A DNA stretch of 64,000 nucleotides from CBDBKE01 sp965218055 (GCA_965218055.1 CBDCKA010000001.1:558001-622000); one strand, 5' to 3'; numbered from the stretch's first letter, positions 1 through 9,724 are shown. Program-made: numbers and translations. The notes: generated by a model not told the origin, from the sequence alone.

Positions 1-28
1 CGGTTCGAAGGACAACACGGAATCCATA

Positions 29-64
29 GCTGACCTGGGGGCTGACCTGGTGGCTGACTTGGTA
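29..64. repeat. 12-bp tandem repeat, three copies, at the nuoG start
   Basis: Three head-to-tail copies of a 12-base unit starting gctgacctgg lie at 29-40, 41-52 and 53-64; the third has a C-to-T change. Read in the nuoG frame they encode ADLG-ADLV-ADLV. They cover the start codon chosen for nuoG, and that frame is open back to position 1, so the exact initiation codon is uncertain. A tga in another frame at 31-33 could end an upstream gene such as nuoF, but too little sequence is present to say. Confidence 0.8.
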
Positions 65-2281
65 ACTCTGACGATCGACGGCAGGCAGGTCCAGGCGCCT
101 GCCGGGACCCTGCTGATTGAAGCGGCAAAACGCGAGGGCATCGAGGTCCCATCGTTTTGTTACTACCCCGGGTTGTCGCTGCAAGCCGCCTGCCGCATGT
201 GCGTGGTGGAAATCGAGAAGGCGCCCAAGCTGCAGACCGCCTGCACCGTGCCCGTAGCTGAGGGTATGGTGGCGCGGACCAACACGGAAAAGGTAAAGCT
301 GGCGCGCAAATCCACCCTGGAGTTCCTGCTCACCAACCATCCTTTGGACTGCCCTGTCTGTGACAAAGGCGGCGAGTGCGAATTGCAGGACATGGTCTTC
401 CGCTACGGCGCCGGGGGCAGCCGCTTCCGCGAGGAAAAGCTGCACGTCAATGAGCAGCAGTGGTCGCCGGTGGTCTACTTCGACGCCCCGCGCTGTATCC
501 TGTGCTTCCGCTGCGTGCGGGTGTGCGACGAGGGAATGGATGTGGGCGCGCTGGGAGTGATGAACCGAGGCGCCCATTCCGAGATTGCTCCCAACCGTGG
601 CAATCACCTGGAGTGCGAAGAGTGCGGCGCCTGCATCGATATCTGCCCGGTGGGCGCGCTGACCAGCGGCGCCTATCGCCACAAGGCGCGCCCCTGGGAA
701 ATCCGTTACGTGCCCACGATCTGCACGCACTGTGGAGACGGCTGCAAGACGACGCTCAGCGTGCGCAATAACAGCATCCTGCGCGCCAACAACCGCGACC
801 ACAGCGGGATTAACGGCGAGTTCCTCTGCATCAAGGGGCGCTACGCCTACGACTTCCTCGACCACCCGGGACGGCTCACGCAGCCGCTGCTGCGCAAGGA
901 CGGCCAACTGGCACCGGTCTCCTGGGCCAAAGCACTGGCCGCAGTGAGTCGCCGCTTCCAGGAACTTCGCAGCCAAGGGCAGGCGTCTGGCGTGGTGGGC
1001 TCCAGCCACAGTAGCAATGAAGCTGGCTATTGCCTGCAGAAGTTCGCCCGGCTGGCGCTCGGCACCAATACTATTGACCATCACCGCAGCGCCGACTACC
1101 CGGCCCTGATGGACGCGCTCAGCGGGCGGCTGAGCAACCCCCGGCCGCTGGCCACCTCCGCCGACCTGCTCACCGCCCCGGCCGTCCTGCTGATCGGTAA
1201 CAACCTCACCGACCAGCATCCGATGCTGGCCTGGAATATCCGGACCAACGTGCGCCTCAATCGCGGGCGGCTGTTCCTCATCAACCGACAGCAAATCAAA
1301 CTGGAGCGACAGGCCGCGGCTGGGGGCGGGGTCCAGTTGATCCGGCGGGGCGAGGAGGGCGCGGCGCTGGAATTCCTGGGTGGGCGCGACGAGGCATTGC
1401 CCGCCAGCGCCGACCGTGAGTCGTGGAACAGCTTCCGCGAGCGGCTCCGCACCGAGAAGGACCTGGTCATGGTGTTTGGCTCCGAGGTGAAGGGTCAGGA
1501 TGTGGCCTGCCTGGTGCGCTTCGGCGACACGATGGAAGGGACCACGAGATACCTTGCCCTGGCCGACTCGAACAATTCCAGGGGCGCCGCCGACATGGGA
1601 CTGTTCCCCGACCTGCTGCCAGGCTACCTGCCGCTGGCTGACACGGCTGGCCGGAGGCGCTTCGAAGAACGCTGGAAGGGCCTGGTGCCGGAAGCTCCGG
1701 GGCTGGCGCTGGATGAAATGATGGCCGCAGCCCAGCGCGGCGAGCTGAGCGCGCTCTATGTCGTTGGAGCCAATCCCGTCAAGCGCTATCCCCTGGAGCC
1801 GGGCCGCACGTTCCTGGTCGTCGAGGACCTGTTCCTGACCGAAACTGCCGAGCGCGCCGACGTGGTGCTGCCAGCTTCGAGCGCCTACGAGATTCCCGGT
1901 ACGGTCACAAATACTTGCGGAGAGGTGCAGCGCCTGAACAAGGCGCTGACCGTCAACGGCCCCAAGCCGGACCTGGAAATCCTGGGCCTCATCGCCAAAG
2001 AGATGGGCGTGGATCTGGGGCCCACACAGAGCGAAGAACTGTTTGAAGAAATCCGGCAGCTGGTGAAGGGCTACCAGCTGCCGATGGCCACCTTGCTGAC
2101 GGGTGGCGCCGTCCCCGCCCTGCCTCTGGACGGGCGCGTGCCCCACCGCGAACGGCCCGACCTGATTTACTCGGCCAACGACACCCTGTTTACTTCGGGA
2201 ACCCTCGGAAGGTACAGTAACACCCTCAATTCTGTGGTGGAGAAGGATCTCCACAAGAATCCACCGGGCCTTGGGGACTAG
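50..2281 (+). CDS. nuoG: NADH-quinone oxidoreductase subunit G
   Basis: This is the large iron-sulfur subunit of the peripheral arm of respiratory complex I; it carries electrons from NADH/FMN toward quinone. The 743 residues show the complete cofactor set. A [2Fe-2S] ferredoxin domain has C37, C48, C51 and C65. A His-Cys [4Fe-4S] site has H97, C101, C104 and C110. Two further clusters follow (CILCFRC from C149, then CEECGAC). An N7-type CTHCGDGC motif sits near residue 225, at the start of a molybdopterin-oxidoreductase-like domain that in this family has lost its metal. A GTG at 50 is the probable start because family members begin just before the LTIDG strand, but the frame stays open upstream through the 12-bp repeats. 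It is followed after 125 bp by nuoH. Confidence 0.95.
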   Translation: MADLVTLTIDGRQVQAPAGTLLIEAAKREGIEVPSFCYYPGLSLQAACRMCVVEIEKAPKLQTACTVPVAEGMVARTNTEKVKLARKSTLEFLLTNHPLDCPVCDKGGECELQDMVFRYGAGGSRFREEKLHVNEQQWSPVVYFDAPRCILCFRCVRVCDEGMDVGALGVMNRGAHSEIAPNRGNHLECEECGACIDICPVGALTSGAYRHKARPWEIRYVPTICTHCGDGCKTTLSVRNNSILRANNRDHSGINGEFLCIKGRYAYDFLDHPGRLTQPLLRKDGQLAPVSWAKALAAVSRRFQELRSQGQASGVVGSSHSSNEAGYCLQKFARLALGTNTIDHHRSADYPALMDALSGRLSNPRPLATSADLLTAPAVLLIGNNLTDQHPMLAWNIRTNVRLNRGRLFLINRQQIKLERQAAAGGGVQLIRRGEEGAALEFLGGRDEALPASADRESWNSFRERLRTEKDLVMVFGSEVKGQDVACLVRFGDTMEGTTRYLALADSNNSRGAADMGLFPDLLPGYLPLADTAGRRRFEERWKGLVPEAPGLALDEMMAAAQRGELSALYVVGANPVKRYPLEPGRTFLVVEDLFLTETAERADVVLPASSAYEIPGTVTNTCGEVQRLNKALTVNGPKPDLEILGLIAKEMGVDLGPTQSEELFEEIRQLVKGYQLPMATLLTGGAVPALPLDGRVPHRERPDLIYSANDTLFTSGTLGRYSNTLNSVVEKDLHKNPPGLGD

Positions 2282-2406
2282 CAGGGTTCCGAGCGGATGC
2301 CCCTATGCACGCGCCGCATGTTGCAGAAAGCATGGCCATAGCCGGCGTGCCGGCCTGTGCGGTTGAACGGCAGGCGCCGAAAGTCCGCGCGAGGCATCAC
2401 TGAGGG

Positions 2407-3672
2407 ATGAGCCGCTCGTTCCTCATCGTCACGCTGCTAAAAATCCCCGTAGTGTTGTTTGTCCTGCTGACGCTGCTGGCCTACCTGGTTTGGCTGGAGC
2501 GCAAACTCGCCGCACACATCCAGTCGCGCTGGGGCCCCTATCGCGTCGGCCCCCACGGCTTGCTGCAGCCGCTGGCCGACCTGGTGAAATTCATCTTTAA
2601 GGAGGACACCGCGCCGGCTCAGGTGGACCGGCCCATCTACTTTCTGGCGCCATTCCTGGCCGTGGCGCTGGCGCTGATGTCCATCGCCGTCATCCCTTTC
2701 GGCCCTCAGGTGGAGATCGCCGGCCAGAAGACTTGGATGCAGATCACCGACCTGAACATCGGACTGCTCTTCGTGCTGGCGGTCACCTCGTTGGGGGTCT
2801 ATGGCGTGGCCCTGGCCGGCTGGTCCTCCGGGAGCAAGTACTCCTTGTTGGGCGGTCTGCGCAGCTCGGCCCAGATGATCAGCTACGAGTTGGCCATGGG
2901 CTTCGCCGTGGTCGGCGTGCTGATTCTCTCTGGAACGCTGAGCCTGCGGGGCATCGTCGATGCCCAGTCAGGCTATTGGCTGGGCTTCATCCCCAGGTGG
3001 AACATCTTGCCGCAAGTTATTGCATTTATGGTGTTTCTTGTCGCGGCCTTCGCCGAAACTAACCGCCTGCCCTTCGACCTAGCGGAAGCGGAAACCGAGC
3101 TGGTGGCCGGCTTTCACACCGAGTACAGCAGCCTGAAGTTTGCCATGTTCTTCACTGCCGAATATGCCCATATGGTGACGGGCTCGGCGGTGGCCACTAT
3201 CCTGTTCTTTGGCGGCTGGCTGCGTCCGCTTCCCTGGGATTGGCTGCGCTACGTGCCGGTGGTCGTGCTCCCGGGGATCGCAGGCGCCATCCTGTGGACA
3301 GTGCGGCATAGCTACCAGCGAAAGGTCGTGGAGCGTGAACTGCGGCGGACAAAAGCCGCCATCCTAACCACTGAGCCGAGCAGCGGCCGGCCCTTCGGGT
3401 TGCTCGTGGTCACGGCGCTGGCTCTGGTGCTGGCGGGGATCGGGCTGGGCTTCCTTCACGACGGGTTTGCGGCCGCGGCCGAACCTTTGTTCTGGTTTGC
3501 CGCTAAGGTGATGGTCTTCCTCTTCTTTTTCATATGGGTGCGCTGGACTCTCCCGCGTTTCCGCTATGACCAGTTGATGTCTATTGGCTGGAAATTGCTG
3601 CTGCCGGTGGCGGCGGCCAATATTTTGATTACCGGGCTCATCGTCGCGCTGCGGGCTGAGGGCTACATTTAG
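2407..3672 (+). CDS. nuoH: NADH-quinone oxidoreductase subunit H, extended form
   Basis: This membrane subunit of complex I forms part of the quinone-binding cavity at the junction of the two arms. The N-terminal YLVWLERKLAAHIQSRWGP stretch and the AFAETNRLPFDLAEAE loop are hallmarks of NuoH/ND1. At 421 residues it is much longer than the roughly 325 of the E. coli protein. The extra length lies between the penultimate and last conserved helices: a basic segment (ERELRRTK) plus at least one added hydrophobic stretch. The next gene is nuoJ, not nuoI. The ATG at 2407 has only a weak upstream gaggg, but upstream alternatives are absent. Confidence 0.95.
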   Translation: MSRSFLIVTLLKIPVVLFVLLTLLAYLVWLERKLAAHIQSRWGPYRVGPHGLLQPLADLVKFIFKEDTAPAQVDRPIYFLAPFLAVALALMSIAVIPFGPQVEIAGQKTWMQITDLNIGLLFVLAVTSLGVYGVALAGWSSGSKYSLLGGLRSSAQMISYELAMGFAVVGVLILSGTLSLRGIVDAQSGYWLGFIPRWNILPQVIAFMVFLVAAFAETNRLPFDLAEAETELVAGFHTEYSSLKFAMFFTAEYAHMVTGSAVATILFFGGWLRPLPWDWLRYVPVVVLPGIAGAILWTVRHSYQRKVVERELRRTKAAILTTEPSSGRPFGLLVVTALALVLAGIGLGFLHDGFAAAAEPLFWFAAKVMVFLFFFIWVRWTLPRFRYDQLMSIGWKLLLPVAAANILITGLIVALRAEGYI

Positions 3673-3691
3673 CGGACTACAGAAGCGATCC

Positions 3692-4189
3692 ATGGAAAAA
3701 GTGCTGTTTCTGATCTTCGCGGGCATCGCCATAGGGGCGGCTCTGAACCTGCTGCTTTCGCGCCGCCCCATCTACAGCGCTCTGTCGCTGATCGGTGTCA
3801 TGGGCGCGCTGGCCGTGCTCTACCTGCTGCTGGGCGCCGAGTTCATTGCGGCCGTGCAGGTGATTGTGTACGCCGGGGCCATCATGGTGCTGTTCGTGTT
3901 CGTGATCATGCTGCTGAATGCAGGTGAGGAGGTACGAACGAACCGGTCCCGGCTGGCGCGGTTGCTGGGGCTGCCGCTGGTCCTGCTGGTCCTGCTGTTT
4001 CTGGTCCAGTTCGCGCGCTTGCTGCACCGGGAGTACCCGCAGGCGGTGATTTTTGGCAGCTTCGTCGGCAGCACGGAAAAGATCGGCCGGCTGCTCTTTT
4101 ACCAGTACCTGCTGGCGTTCGAGGTCACCTCGGTGCTCATCCTGGTGGCGATCATGGGAGCGGTGGTGCTAGCCCAGAGGAAACACTGA
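3692..4189 (+). CDS. nuoJ: NADH-quinone oxidoreductase subunit J
   Basis: This is a small, very hydrophobic membrane subunit (165 residues) of complex I, homologous to mitochondrial ND6. The conserved VIVYAGAIMVLFVFVIMLLN helix is clear, followed by a polar loop and two more membrane segments. It starts 19 bp after nuoH, and its TGA overlaps the ATG of nuoK by one base, so the two are probably translationally coupled. Confidence 0.95.
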   Translation: MEKVLFLIFAGIAIGAALNLLLSRRPIYSALSLIGVMGALAVLYLLLGAEFIAAVQVIVYAGAIMVLFVFVIMLLNAGEEVRTNRSRLARLLGLPLVLLVLLFLVQFARLLHREYPQAVIFGSFVGSTEKIGRLLFYQYLLAFEVTSVLILVAIMGAVVLAQRKH

Positions 4190-4491
4190 TGGTGCCCATC
4201 TCCTGGTACCTGCTACTGAGCGCTGTGCTGTTTGCGCTGGGCGTGGCGGGCTTCCTGTTCAAGCGCAACATCATCACCATTTTTATGTCCATCGAGCTGA
4301 TGCTGAACGCAGTAAACCTCAGCTTCGTGGCCTTTTCGTACCTGCTGGAGGAGCTTAGCGGCCAGGTCTTTGTCTTCTTCGTCATGGTGGTGGCCGCCGC
4401 CGAGGCCGCGGTCGGGCTGGCGATCATCATCACAGTGTTCCGCAACCGCGACTCTCTGAACGTAGACGATCTGGAGCTGATGAAGTTCTGA
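4189..4491 (+). CDS. nuoK: NADH-quinone oxidoreductase subunit K
   Basis: This 100-residue complex I membrane subunit (ND4L homologue) has three hydrophobic helices. The conserved FMSIELMLNAVNL helix carries the buried glutamate of the proton path, and a second glutamate lies in VVAAAEAAVGLAI. Its length matches the family. It overlaps the nuoJ stop by one base (TGATG) and is followed by nuoL after 47 bp. Confidence 0.96.
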   Translation: MVPISWYLLLSAVLFALGVAGFLFKRNIITIFMSIELMLNAVNLSFVAFSYLLEELSGQVFVFFVMVVAAAEAAVGLAIIITVFRNRDSLNVDDLELMKF

Positions 4492-4538
4492 GGTAGCCGC
4501 GCCCTTCAGGACGTCCTCCGAATGGAGCAACGAAGAAT

Positions 4539-6509
4539 TTGCCCGGTTCCTACCATCTCGCACTGATCCCACTGCTGCCGCTGCTGGGCGCGGTGGTGAA
4601 CGGCCTGCTTGGCCGCAGCCGTTCCCGCCGCTTCGTCAGCACGGTCGGCGTCGGCAGCATTGCCCTCTCCTGCGCCTGGGCCTTTTTCACCTTTTTCCGC
4701 TGGTACGAGCCGAACCCCACGCCCTACCTGGAAAAGCTTCCCTCCTGGATTGTGGCCGGTGCTTTTCGGGTTGACTTCTCCCTCTACCTGGACCAGCTCT
4801 CCGCAGTGATGATGCTGATGGTGACCGGGGTGGGCCTGCTTATCCACATCTACTCGGTGGGCTATGTGGCCCACGAGGGGGGCTACTACCGCTTCTTTGC
4901 CTACCTGAACCTGTTCATGTTTTTCATGCTGACGCTGATTCTGGCCAACAATTACCTGCTGATGTTTGTCGGCTGGGAAGGCGTGGGCCTGTGCTCCTAC
5001 CTGTTGATCGGCTTTTTCTTCATTCGAAAATCGGCGGCTGACGCCGGCAAGAAGGCGTTCATCGTCAACCGCATAGGCGACTTTGGGTTTGTCCTGGCGC
5101 TGCTAATAATGTACTGGCTGCCAACGGGGACACAACAGAAGCCTCTGGGTAGCCTGGATTTTGGCTGGGTTTTTCCGCAGGTTGCCCAGATGCCGGTGGA
5201 ATCGGTGGGTGAGCCGGGGATGCTCACCGTGATTTGCTTGCTACTGCTGGTGGGGGCCGCCGGAAAGTCGGCGCAGCTTCCGCTTTACGTCTGGCTGCCG
5301 GACGCCATGGAGGGCCCCACGCCGGTCAGCGCGCTGATCCACGCCGCGACCATGGTGACCGCAGGCGTCTATATGGTCGCGCGCTCCCATGTGCTGTTCA
5401 CGCACGCACCGCTGGCGTTATTCGCCGTTGGCCTCATCGGCTGCGTGACTGCTCTCTATGCCGCCACCATCGGCCTGATACAGACCGACATCAAGCGCGT
5501 CCTGGCCTACTCCACCATAAGCCAGCTTGGCTACATGTTCCTGGCCTGCGGCGTGGCCGCCTTCGGCGCCGGCATCTTCCACCTGATCACCCACGCCTTC
5601 TTCAAGGCGCTGCTGTTCCTGGGCGCCGGCAGCGTCATTCACTCGGTGGGAGGCGAGCAGGACCTGCGCCGCATGGGAGGGCTCAAACGCTTTGTGCCCT
5701 ACACCTACTGGAGCTTCCTGGCCGCCTCGCTGGCTATCTCGGGTTTCCCGCTGACGGCCGGCTTTTTCAGCAAGGACGAAATCCTGTGGAAGACCACCCC
5801 GGCGGCTTCTGCGTACGGGCATTGGGCGCTCTGGCTCCTGGGCACGGTGACCGCTGGGATGACCGCGTTCTACGTCTTCCGCCTCTTTTTCCTGACCTTC
5901 CACGGAGAGCCGCGCAGTGAGGCCGCGCACCACCCCCACGAGTCGCCGCCGGCAATGACCGTGCCGCTGATGATCTTGGGAGTGCTCTCGGTGATCGGCG
6001 GCTGGATCGGCTGGCCGCACGCCTGGTGGGGTCACAACCGCTTTGAGGCATTTCTGGCCCCCGTCTTCCGCACCTCAGCGGGCGCGATTCCGGCAGCTCC
6101 GGCGGGGGAACATCTCGGACTGGAACGGGCGCTCACGGGCGTGGCGGTCCTGGTTGGACTCTCTGGCATCGGGCTGGCTTACCTGCTTTACGTTCGGCGC
6201 CCGGCGCTGGCGCAGCGTGCCGCCGAGGCCGCCGGCGCGCTGTACCGCGCGGCACTGAACAAGTATTACGTGGACGAGGTGTACCAGGCGGTGATCGTGC
6301 GGCCGGTTGTGGTGGGCTCGACGCGGTTCCTGTGGCGGGTCATGGACGTGGCCATGATTGACGGGGCGGTGAATGGCGTGGCCAGTGGCGCTCGCGGCCT
6401 TGGGGCTTCGGTGCGCCGGGTGCAGTCGGGCAACATCCGCAGCTATGCCGGCTGGGTGGTGATCGGTGTGCTGGCAGTTATCAGTTTTATGAGTCTGTGG
6501 GCGAGATAA
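4539..6509 (+). CDS. nuoL: NADH-quinone oxidoreductase subunit L
   Basis: This is the distal proton-pumping antiporter-like subunit of complex I (ND5 homologue), 656 residues. Diagnostic segments are FVGWEGVGLCSYLLIGF, the AGKSAQLPLYVWLPDAMEGPTPVSALIHAATMV region with the functional lysine and glutamate, and HAFFKALLFLGAGSVIH. The C-terminal part carries the long amphipathic lateral helix. The start is a TTG at 4539; the ATG at 4522 is in another frame. It is followed after 1 bp by nuoM. Confidence 0.95.
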   Translation: MPGSYHLALIPLLPLLGAVVNGLLGRSRSRRFVSTVGVGSIALSCAWAFFTFFRWYEPNPTPYLEKLPSWIVAGAFRVDFSLYLDQLSAVMMLMVTGVGLLIHIYSVGYVAHEGGYYRFFAYLNLFMFFMLTLILANNYLLMFVGWEGVGLCSYLLIGFFFIRKSAADAGKKAFIVNRIGDFGFVLALLIMYWLPTGTQQKPLGSLDFGWVFPQVAQMPVESVGEPGMLTVICLLLLVGAAGKSAQLPLYVWLPDAMEGPTPVSALIHAATMVTAGVYMVARSHVLFTHAPLALFAVGLIGCVTALYAATIGLIQTDIKRVLAYSTISQLGYMFLACGVAAFGAGIFHLITHAFFKALLFLGAGSVIHSVGGEQDLRRMGGLKRFVPYTYWSFLAASLAISGFPLTAGFFSKDEILWKTTPAASAYGHWALWLLGTVTAGMTAFYVFRLFFLTFHGEPRSEAAHHPHESPPAMTVPLMILGVLSVIGGWIGWPHAWWGHNRFEAFLAPVFRTSAGAIPAAPAGEHLGLERALTGVAVLVGLSGIGLAYLLYVRRPALAQRAAEAAGALYRAALNKYYVDEVYQAVIVRPVVVGSTRFLWRVMDVAMIDGAVNGVASGARGLGASVRRVQSGNIRSYAGWVVIGVLAVISFMSLWAR

Positions 6510-6510
6510 G

Positions 6511-8094
6511 ATGAGCTGGCTTTTGGTCGCAGTTCTGTTCCTGCCAGTGGCCGCCGCGCTGACCCTGCTGGCCGTGCCCGGCCGAGAAAAGGAACTCGTA
6601 CGCCGGCTGGCGCTCGGCGCCGCGCTGCTCGCCTTCCTGCTTTCGCTGCCTCTGGCCGCTCAGTTTCCGGCGGGCGACGCCGGCTGGCAGTTTGAGGTGG
6701 ACCGCCCGTGGATCACGTCGCCGCCCATCCGCTTCCACATTGGCTTGGACGGCCTCAGCCTCTGGCTGGTATTGCTGGTGACGTTCCTCACCCCGATCGC
6801 CATGCTGGCATCCTGGCGATCCATCCAATCGCGGGTGAAGGAGTTTTTCTTCCTGATGCTGGTGCTCGAGACCGGCATGATCGGGGTGTTTGTCTCTCTG
6901 GATCTGTTCCTGTTCTATGTCTTCTGGGAAGTCTCGCTGGTGCCCATGTACTTCATCATCGGGGTATGGGGGCATGAGCGGCGGGTCTACGCGGCGGTGA
7001 AATTCTTCCTGTTCACCTTCGCCGGCTCCGTGCTGATGCTGGTGGCCATCATCTGGCTCTACAACGCCACCGGCACCTTTGATTTCACCGAGATTCTGGC
7101 CGGGGTGCAGTCGGGCGAGTTCCTCTGGGAGGGCTCGCAGCAGGTCTGGCTGTTCCTGGCGTTTTTCCTGGCCTTTGCCATTAAGGTGCCGCTGTTTCCG
7201 CTGCACACATGGCTACCCGACGCGCACGTGGAAGCGCCTACGGCCGGCTCGGTGATCCTGGCCGGGGTGCTGCTGAAGATGGGCACCTACGGGCTGGCGC
7301 GTTTCTGCCTGCCGTTGTTCCCGGAAGCCTCACGCTCGCTCGCTGTGCCCATTATTGTTCTTGCCTTGATCGGCATCATCTACGGCGCGCTTGTGGCTAT
7401 GGTCCAACCCGACTTGAAGAAGCTCATTGCCTACAGTTCGGTCAGCCACCTGGGATTTGTGGTGCTGGGCATTTTCTCCTTCAACCAGCAGGCGCTCGAC
7501 GGCGCCGTCTACCAGATGCTGAACCATGGCGTCTCGACCGGCGCTCTGTTTTTGCTGGCGGGCATGCTCTACGACCGCCGGCACACGCACCAGATCAGCG
7601 AGTTTGGGGGCCTAGCCACGCCCATGCCGATGCTTGCCAGCTTTTTCTTGTTCACCTCGCTGTCCAGCGTCGGCCTGCCGATGCTGAACAACTTTGTTGG
7701 CGAATTTCTTGTGCTGCTGGGTGCCTACCAGGCCCGCCCTCTCTACGCTTACGTGGCCGCCATCGGAGTGATCCTCGCAGCCGCTTACATGCTGTGGATG
7801 TACCAGCGCGTCTTCTTTGGTGAGGTAGCCGTGGAAGCCAACCGGGCGCTGCCGGATGCCAGCTTGCGCGAAAAATTTATACTGGTGCCGGCCCTGGTTC
7901 TAATGCTTTGGATGGGTGTCGCCTCCCCGATGTTCATAAACAAGATGGACGCCACGACGAAGCAGATTCTGGAAGAAGCCAATGCAGGGCGTCACCGAGT
8001 TCTGTTGATGGATCCGTTGCCAATTGATCCGTTAGCTCATTTAACGGAAAAGAATGCGTCCATGAACCAATCAACCGGTGAGTCAAGGAACTGA
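6511..8094 (+). CDS. nuoM: NADH-quinone oxidoreductase subunit M
   Basis: This antiporter-like proton channel of complex I (ND4 homologue) has 527 residues. The motifs FYVFWEVSLVPMYFIIG, AIKVPLFPLHTWLPDAHVEAPTAGSV and LNHGVSTGALFLLAGMLYDR are typical. The last 35 or so residues are hydrophilic and not conserved. Its TGA overlaps the ATG of nuoN (TGATG). Confidence 0.95.
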   Translation: MSWLLVAVLFLPVAAALTLLAVPGREKELVRRLALGAALLAFLLSLPLAAQFPAGDAGWQFEVDRPWITSPPIRFHIGLDGLSLWLVLLVTFLTPIAMLASWRSIQSRVKEFFFLMLVLETGMIGVFVSLDLFLFYVFWEVSLVPMYFIIGVWGHERRVYAAVKFFLFTFAGSVLMLVAIIWLYNATGTFDFTEILAGVQSGEFLWEGSQQVWLFLAFFLAFAIKVPLFPLHTWLPDAHVEAPTAGSVILAGVLLKMGTYGLARFCLPLFPEASRSLAVPIIVLALIGIIYGALVAMVQPDLKKLIAYSSVSHLGFVVLGIFSFNQQALDGAVYQMLNHGVSTGALFLLAGMLYDRRHTHQISEFGGLATPMPMLASFFLFTSLSSVGLPMLNNFVGEFLVLLGAYQARPLYAYVAAIGVILAAAYMLWMYQRVFFGEVAVEANRALPDASLREKFILVPALVLMLWMGVASPMFINKMDATTKQILEEANAGRHRVLLMDPLPIDPLAHLTEKNASMNQSTGESRN

Positions 8095-9524
8095 TGGATT
8101 ACGGACTCCAACTTCTGCGCCTGTTGCCCGAAACGATACTGACCGTTTTCGGCACCGCCATCATGGTAGCCGAGCCGTTTGTGCGCCAGAAACGCAAGCT
8201 GGGCTACCTGGCCGTAGTGGGGCTGCTGGCGGCGCTGGCCGGGGCAGTGGTGCAGACCGGCTATCTGGGACCCGCCTTCAGCAATCAGATCGTCAACGAC
8301 TGGTTCGCCATCTTCTTCCGCGTCCTGTTCATCCTCATCGGAATCCTGGTGGTGTTCACGTCCTTCCAGTACCTGGAACGCGACGCGATCCACCACGGCG
8401 AATACTACGCGCTGGTGCTGCTGTCGATCGTCGGCCAGTGTCTGATGGCAGCCTCGGTGGAGCTGGTGATGATCTTCCTAGGTTTGGAGATTTCCTCCAT
8501 CGCCACCTACATCCTGGCCGGGTTCCGCCGCGGCGAACCCAAGTCCAGCGAGGCAGCCCTGAAGTATTTCCTGCTGGGCTCGTTTGCCACCGCCTTCCTG
8601 CTTTACGGCATTGCGCTTATTTTTGGCGCTACCGGCACCACTTACTTGGCAGGCATCCGCACGACACTGGCGAATGAGGGCGCGGGCCCGCTGGCGGCCG
8701 TAGCGGCGGCGCTGATGTTCGTCGGATTCGGGTTCAAGGTAGCCAGCGCTCCGTTCCACGTCTGGACCCCGGACGTGTACGAAGGCTCGCCCACCCCAGT
8801 CACCGCGTTCATGTCAGCCGGGCCCAAGGCCGCCGCCTTTGCCGTGTTCCTGCGCGTGTTTCTGACAGCGCTGGAGCCGGCCGAAGGCTGGTTCTGGCTG
8901 CTGTGGATTTCGGCCGTGCTCTCCATGTTCGTGGGAAACCTGGCGGCGCTTGTACAGACCAACATTAAGCGTATGCTGGCCTACTCCTCAATCGCCCACG
9001 CCGGCTACATGCTGGTGGCCTTTGCCGCGCGCTCGGAGCTGGGCGTGGCCGCAGTCCTATTCTACCTGGCCGCTTACTGTGCCATGAACGTGGGCGCTTT
9101 CGTGGTGGTGAGCCATTTCGGCAGCGAGCGCGAGCGCTACACCACTATCGAGGACTACACGGGGCTGGGCCACCGCCACCCGGCGCTGGCTGCCGTGCTC
9201 ACCATTTTTATGCTGTCGCTGATTGGCATCCCGCTGACCGGCGGCTTCTTCGGCAAGTTCTACATTTTCAGCGCCGCGCTGAACGCCAACCTGGTGGGGC
9301 TCACCATCTTGGGCGTGCTCAACAGCGCCATCGCCGCCTACTACTACCTTCGGGTGGTGGTGGTCATGTATATGCGCGAGCCAGTGACGGAGGCGCCGGT
9401 GGAGCGCGTGCCTGGCAGCATCAGCTTCGTGCTGGGCTTGACCGCGGTGGCTACCTTCTACCTGGGCATCTTCCCCGGCCTGGTATTGCGGTTTGCCAGG
9501 GCTTCGGCCGAGATGCTTCGCTAG
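8094..9524 (+). CDS. nuoN: NADH-quinone oxidoreductase subunit N
   Basis: This is the third antiporter-like subunit of complex I (ND2 homologue), 476 residues and the last gene of the operon. Recognisable segments are EISSIATYILAGFRRGEPKSSEAALKYFLLG, KVASAPFHVWTPDVYEGSPTPVTAFMSAGPKAAAF and IKRMLAYSSIAHAGYML. The ATG lies inside the stop codon of nuoM, indicating coupling. A 200-bp gap with a new promoter follows before the protease gene, so the operon probably ends here. Confidence 0.95.
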   Translation: MDYGLQLLRLLPETILTVFGTAIMVAEPFVRQKRKLGYLAVVGLLAALAGAVVQTGYLGPAFSNQIVNDWFAIFFRVLFILIGILVVFTSFQYLERDAIHHGEYYALVLLSIVGQCLMAASVELVMIFLGLEISSIATYILAGFRRGEPKSSEAALKYFLLGSFATAFLLYGIALIFGATGTTYLAGIRTTLANEGAGPLAAVAAALMFVGFGFKVASAPFHVWTPDVYEGSPTPVTAFMSAGPKAAAFAVFLRVFLTALEPAEGWFWLLWISAVLSMFVGNLAALVQTNIKRMLAYSSIAHAGYMLVAFAARSELGVAAVLFYLAAYCAMNVGAFVVVSHFGSERERYTTIEDYTGLGHRHPALAAVLTIFMLSLIGIPLTGGFFGKFYIFSAALNANLVGLTILGVLNSAIAAYYYLRVVVVMYMREPVTEAPVERVPGSISFVLGLTAVATFYLGIFPGLVLRFARASAEMLR

Positions 9525-9611
9525 TCATTCCTCGGACTTTCCAGCTCATTGGTGGAAACGAAGTGGCTCTGCGGAGCACTGCTCGGGGGTACTGCTGGCC
9601 CCTTAGTACCA

Positions 9612-9641
9612 TTGACGGAATTAGCCCGGAAATGATATCAA
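9612..9641 (+). promoter_or_regulatory. Candidate promoter for the subtilisin-like protease
   Basis: A TTGACG box at 9612-9617 is followed by 18 bases and TATCAA at 9636-9641 (GATATC at a 16-base spacing is an alternative). It lies in the nuoN-protease gap about 85 bp before the start codon. Judged only by match to the sigma-70 consensus. Confidence 0.45.
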
Positions 9642-9724
9642 TGCTTTCTACTACGAAGTCAGCTCCGGAACGCTAAGCGCCGGCAGCCCCCCAGCCGGCC
9701 GCAGGAAAAAATCAGGGAGGAAAG

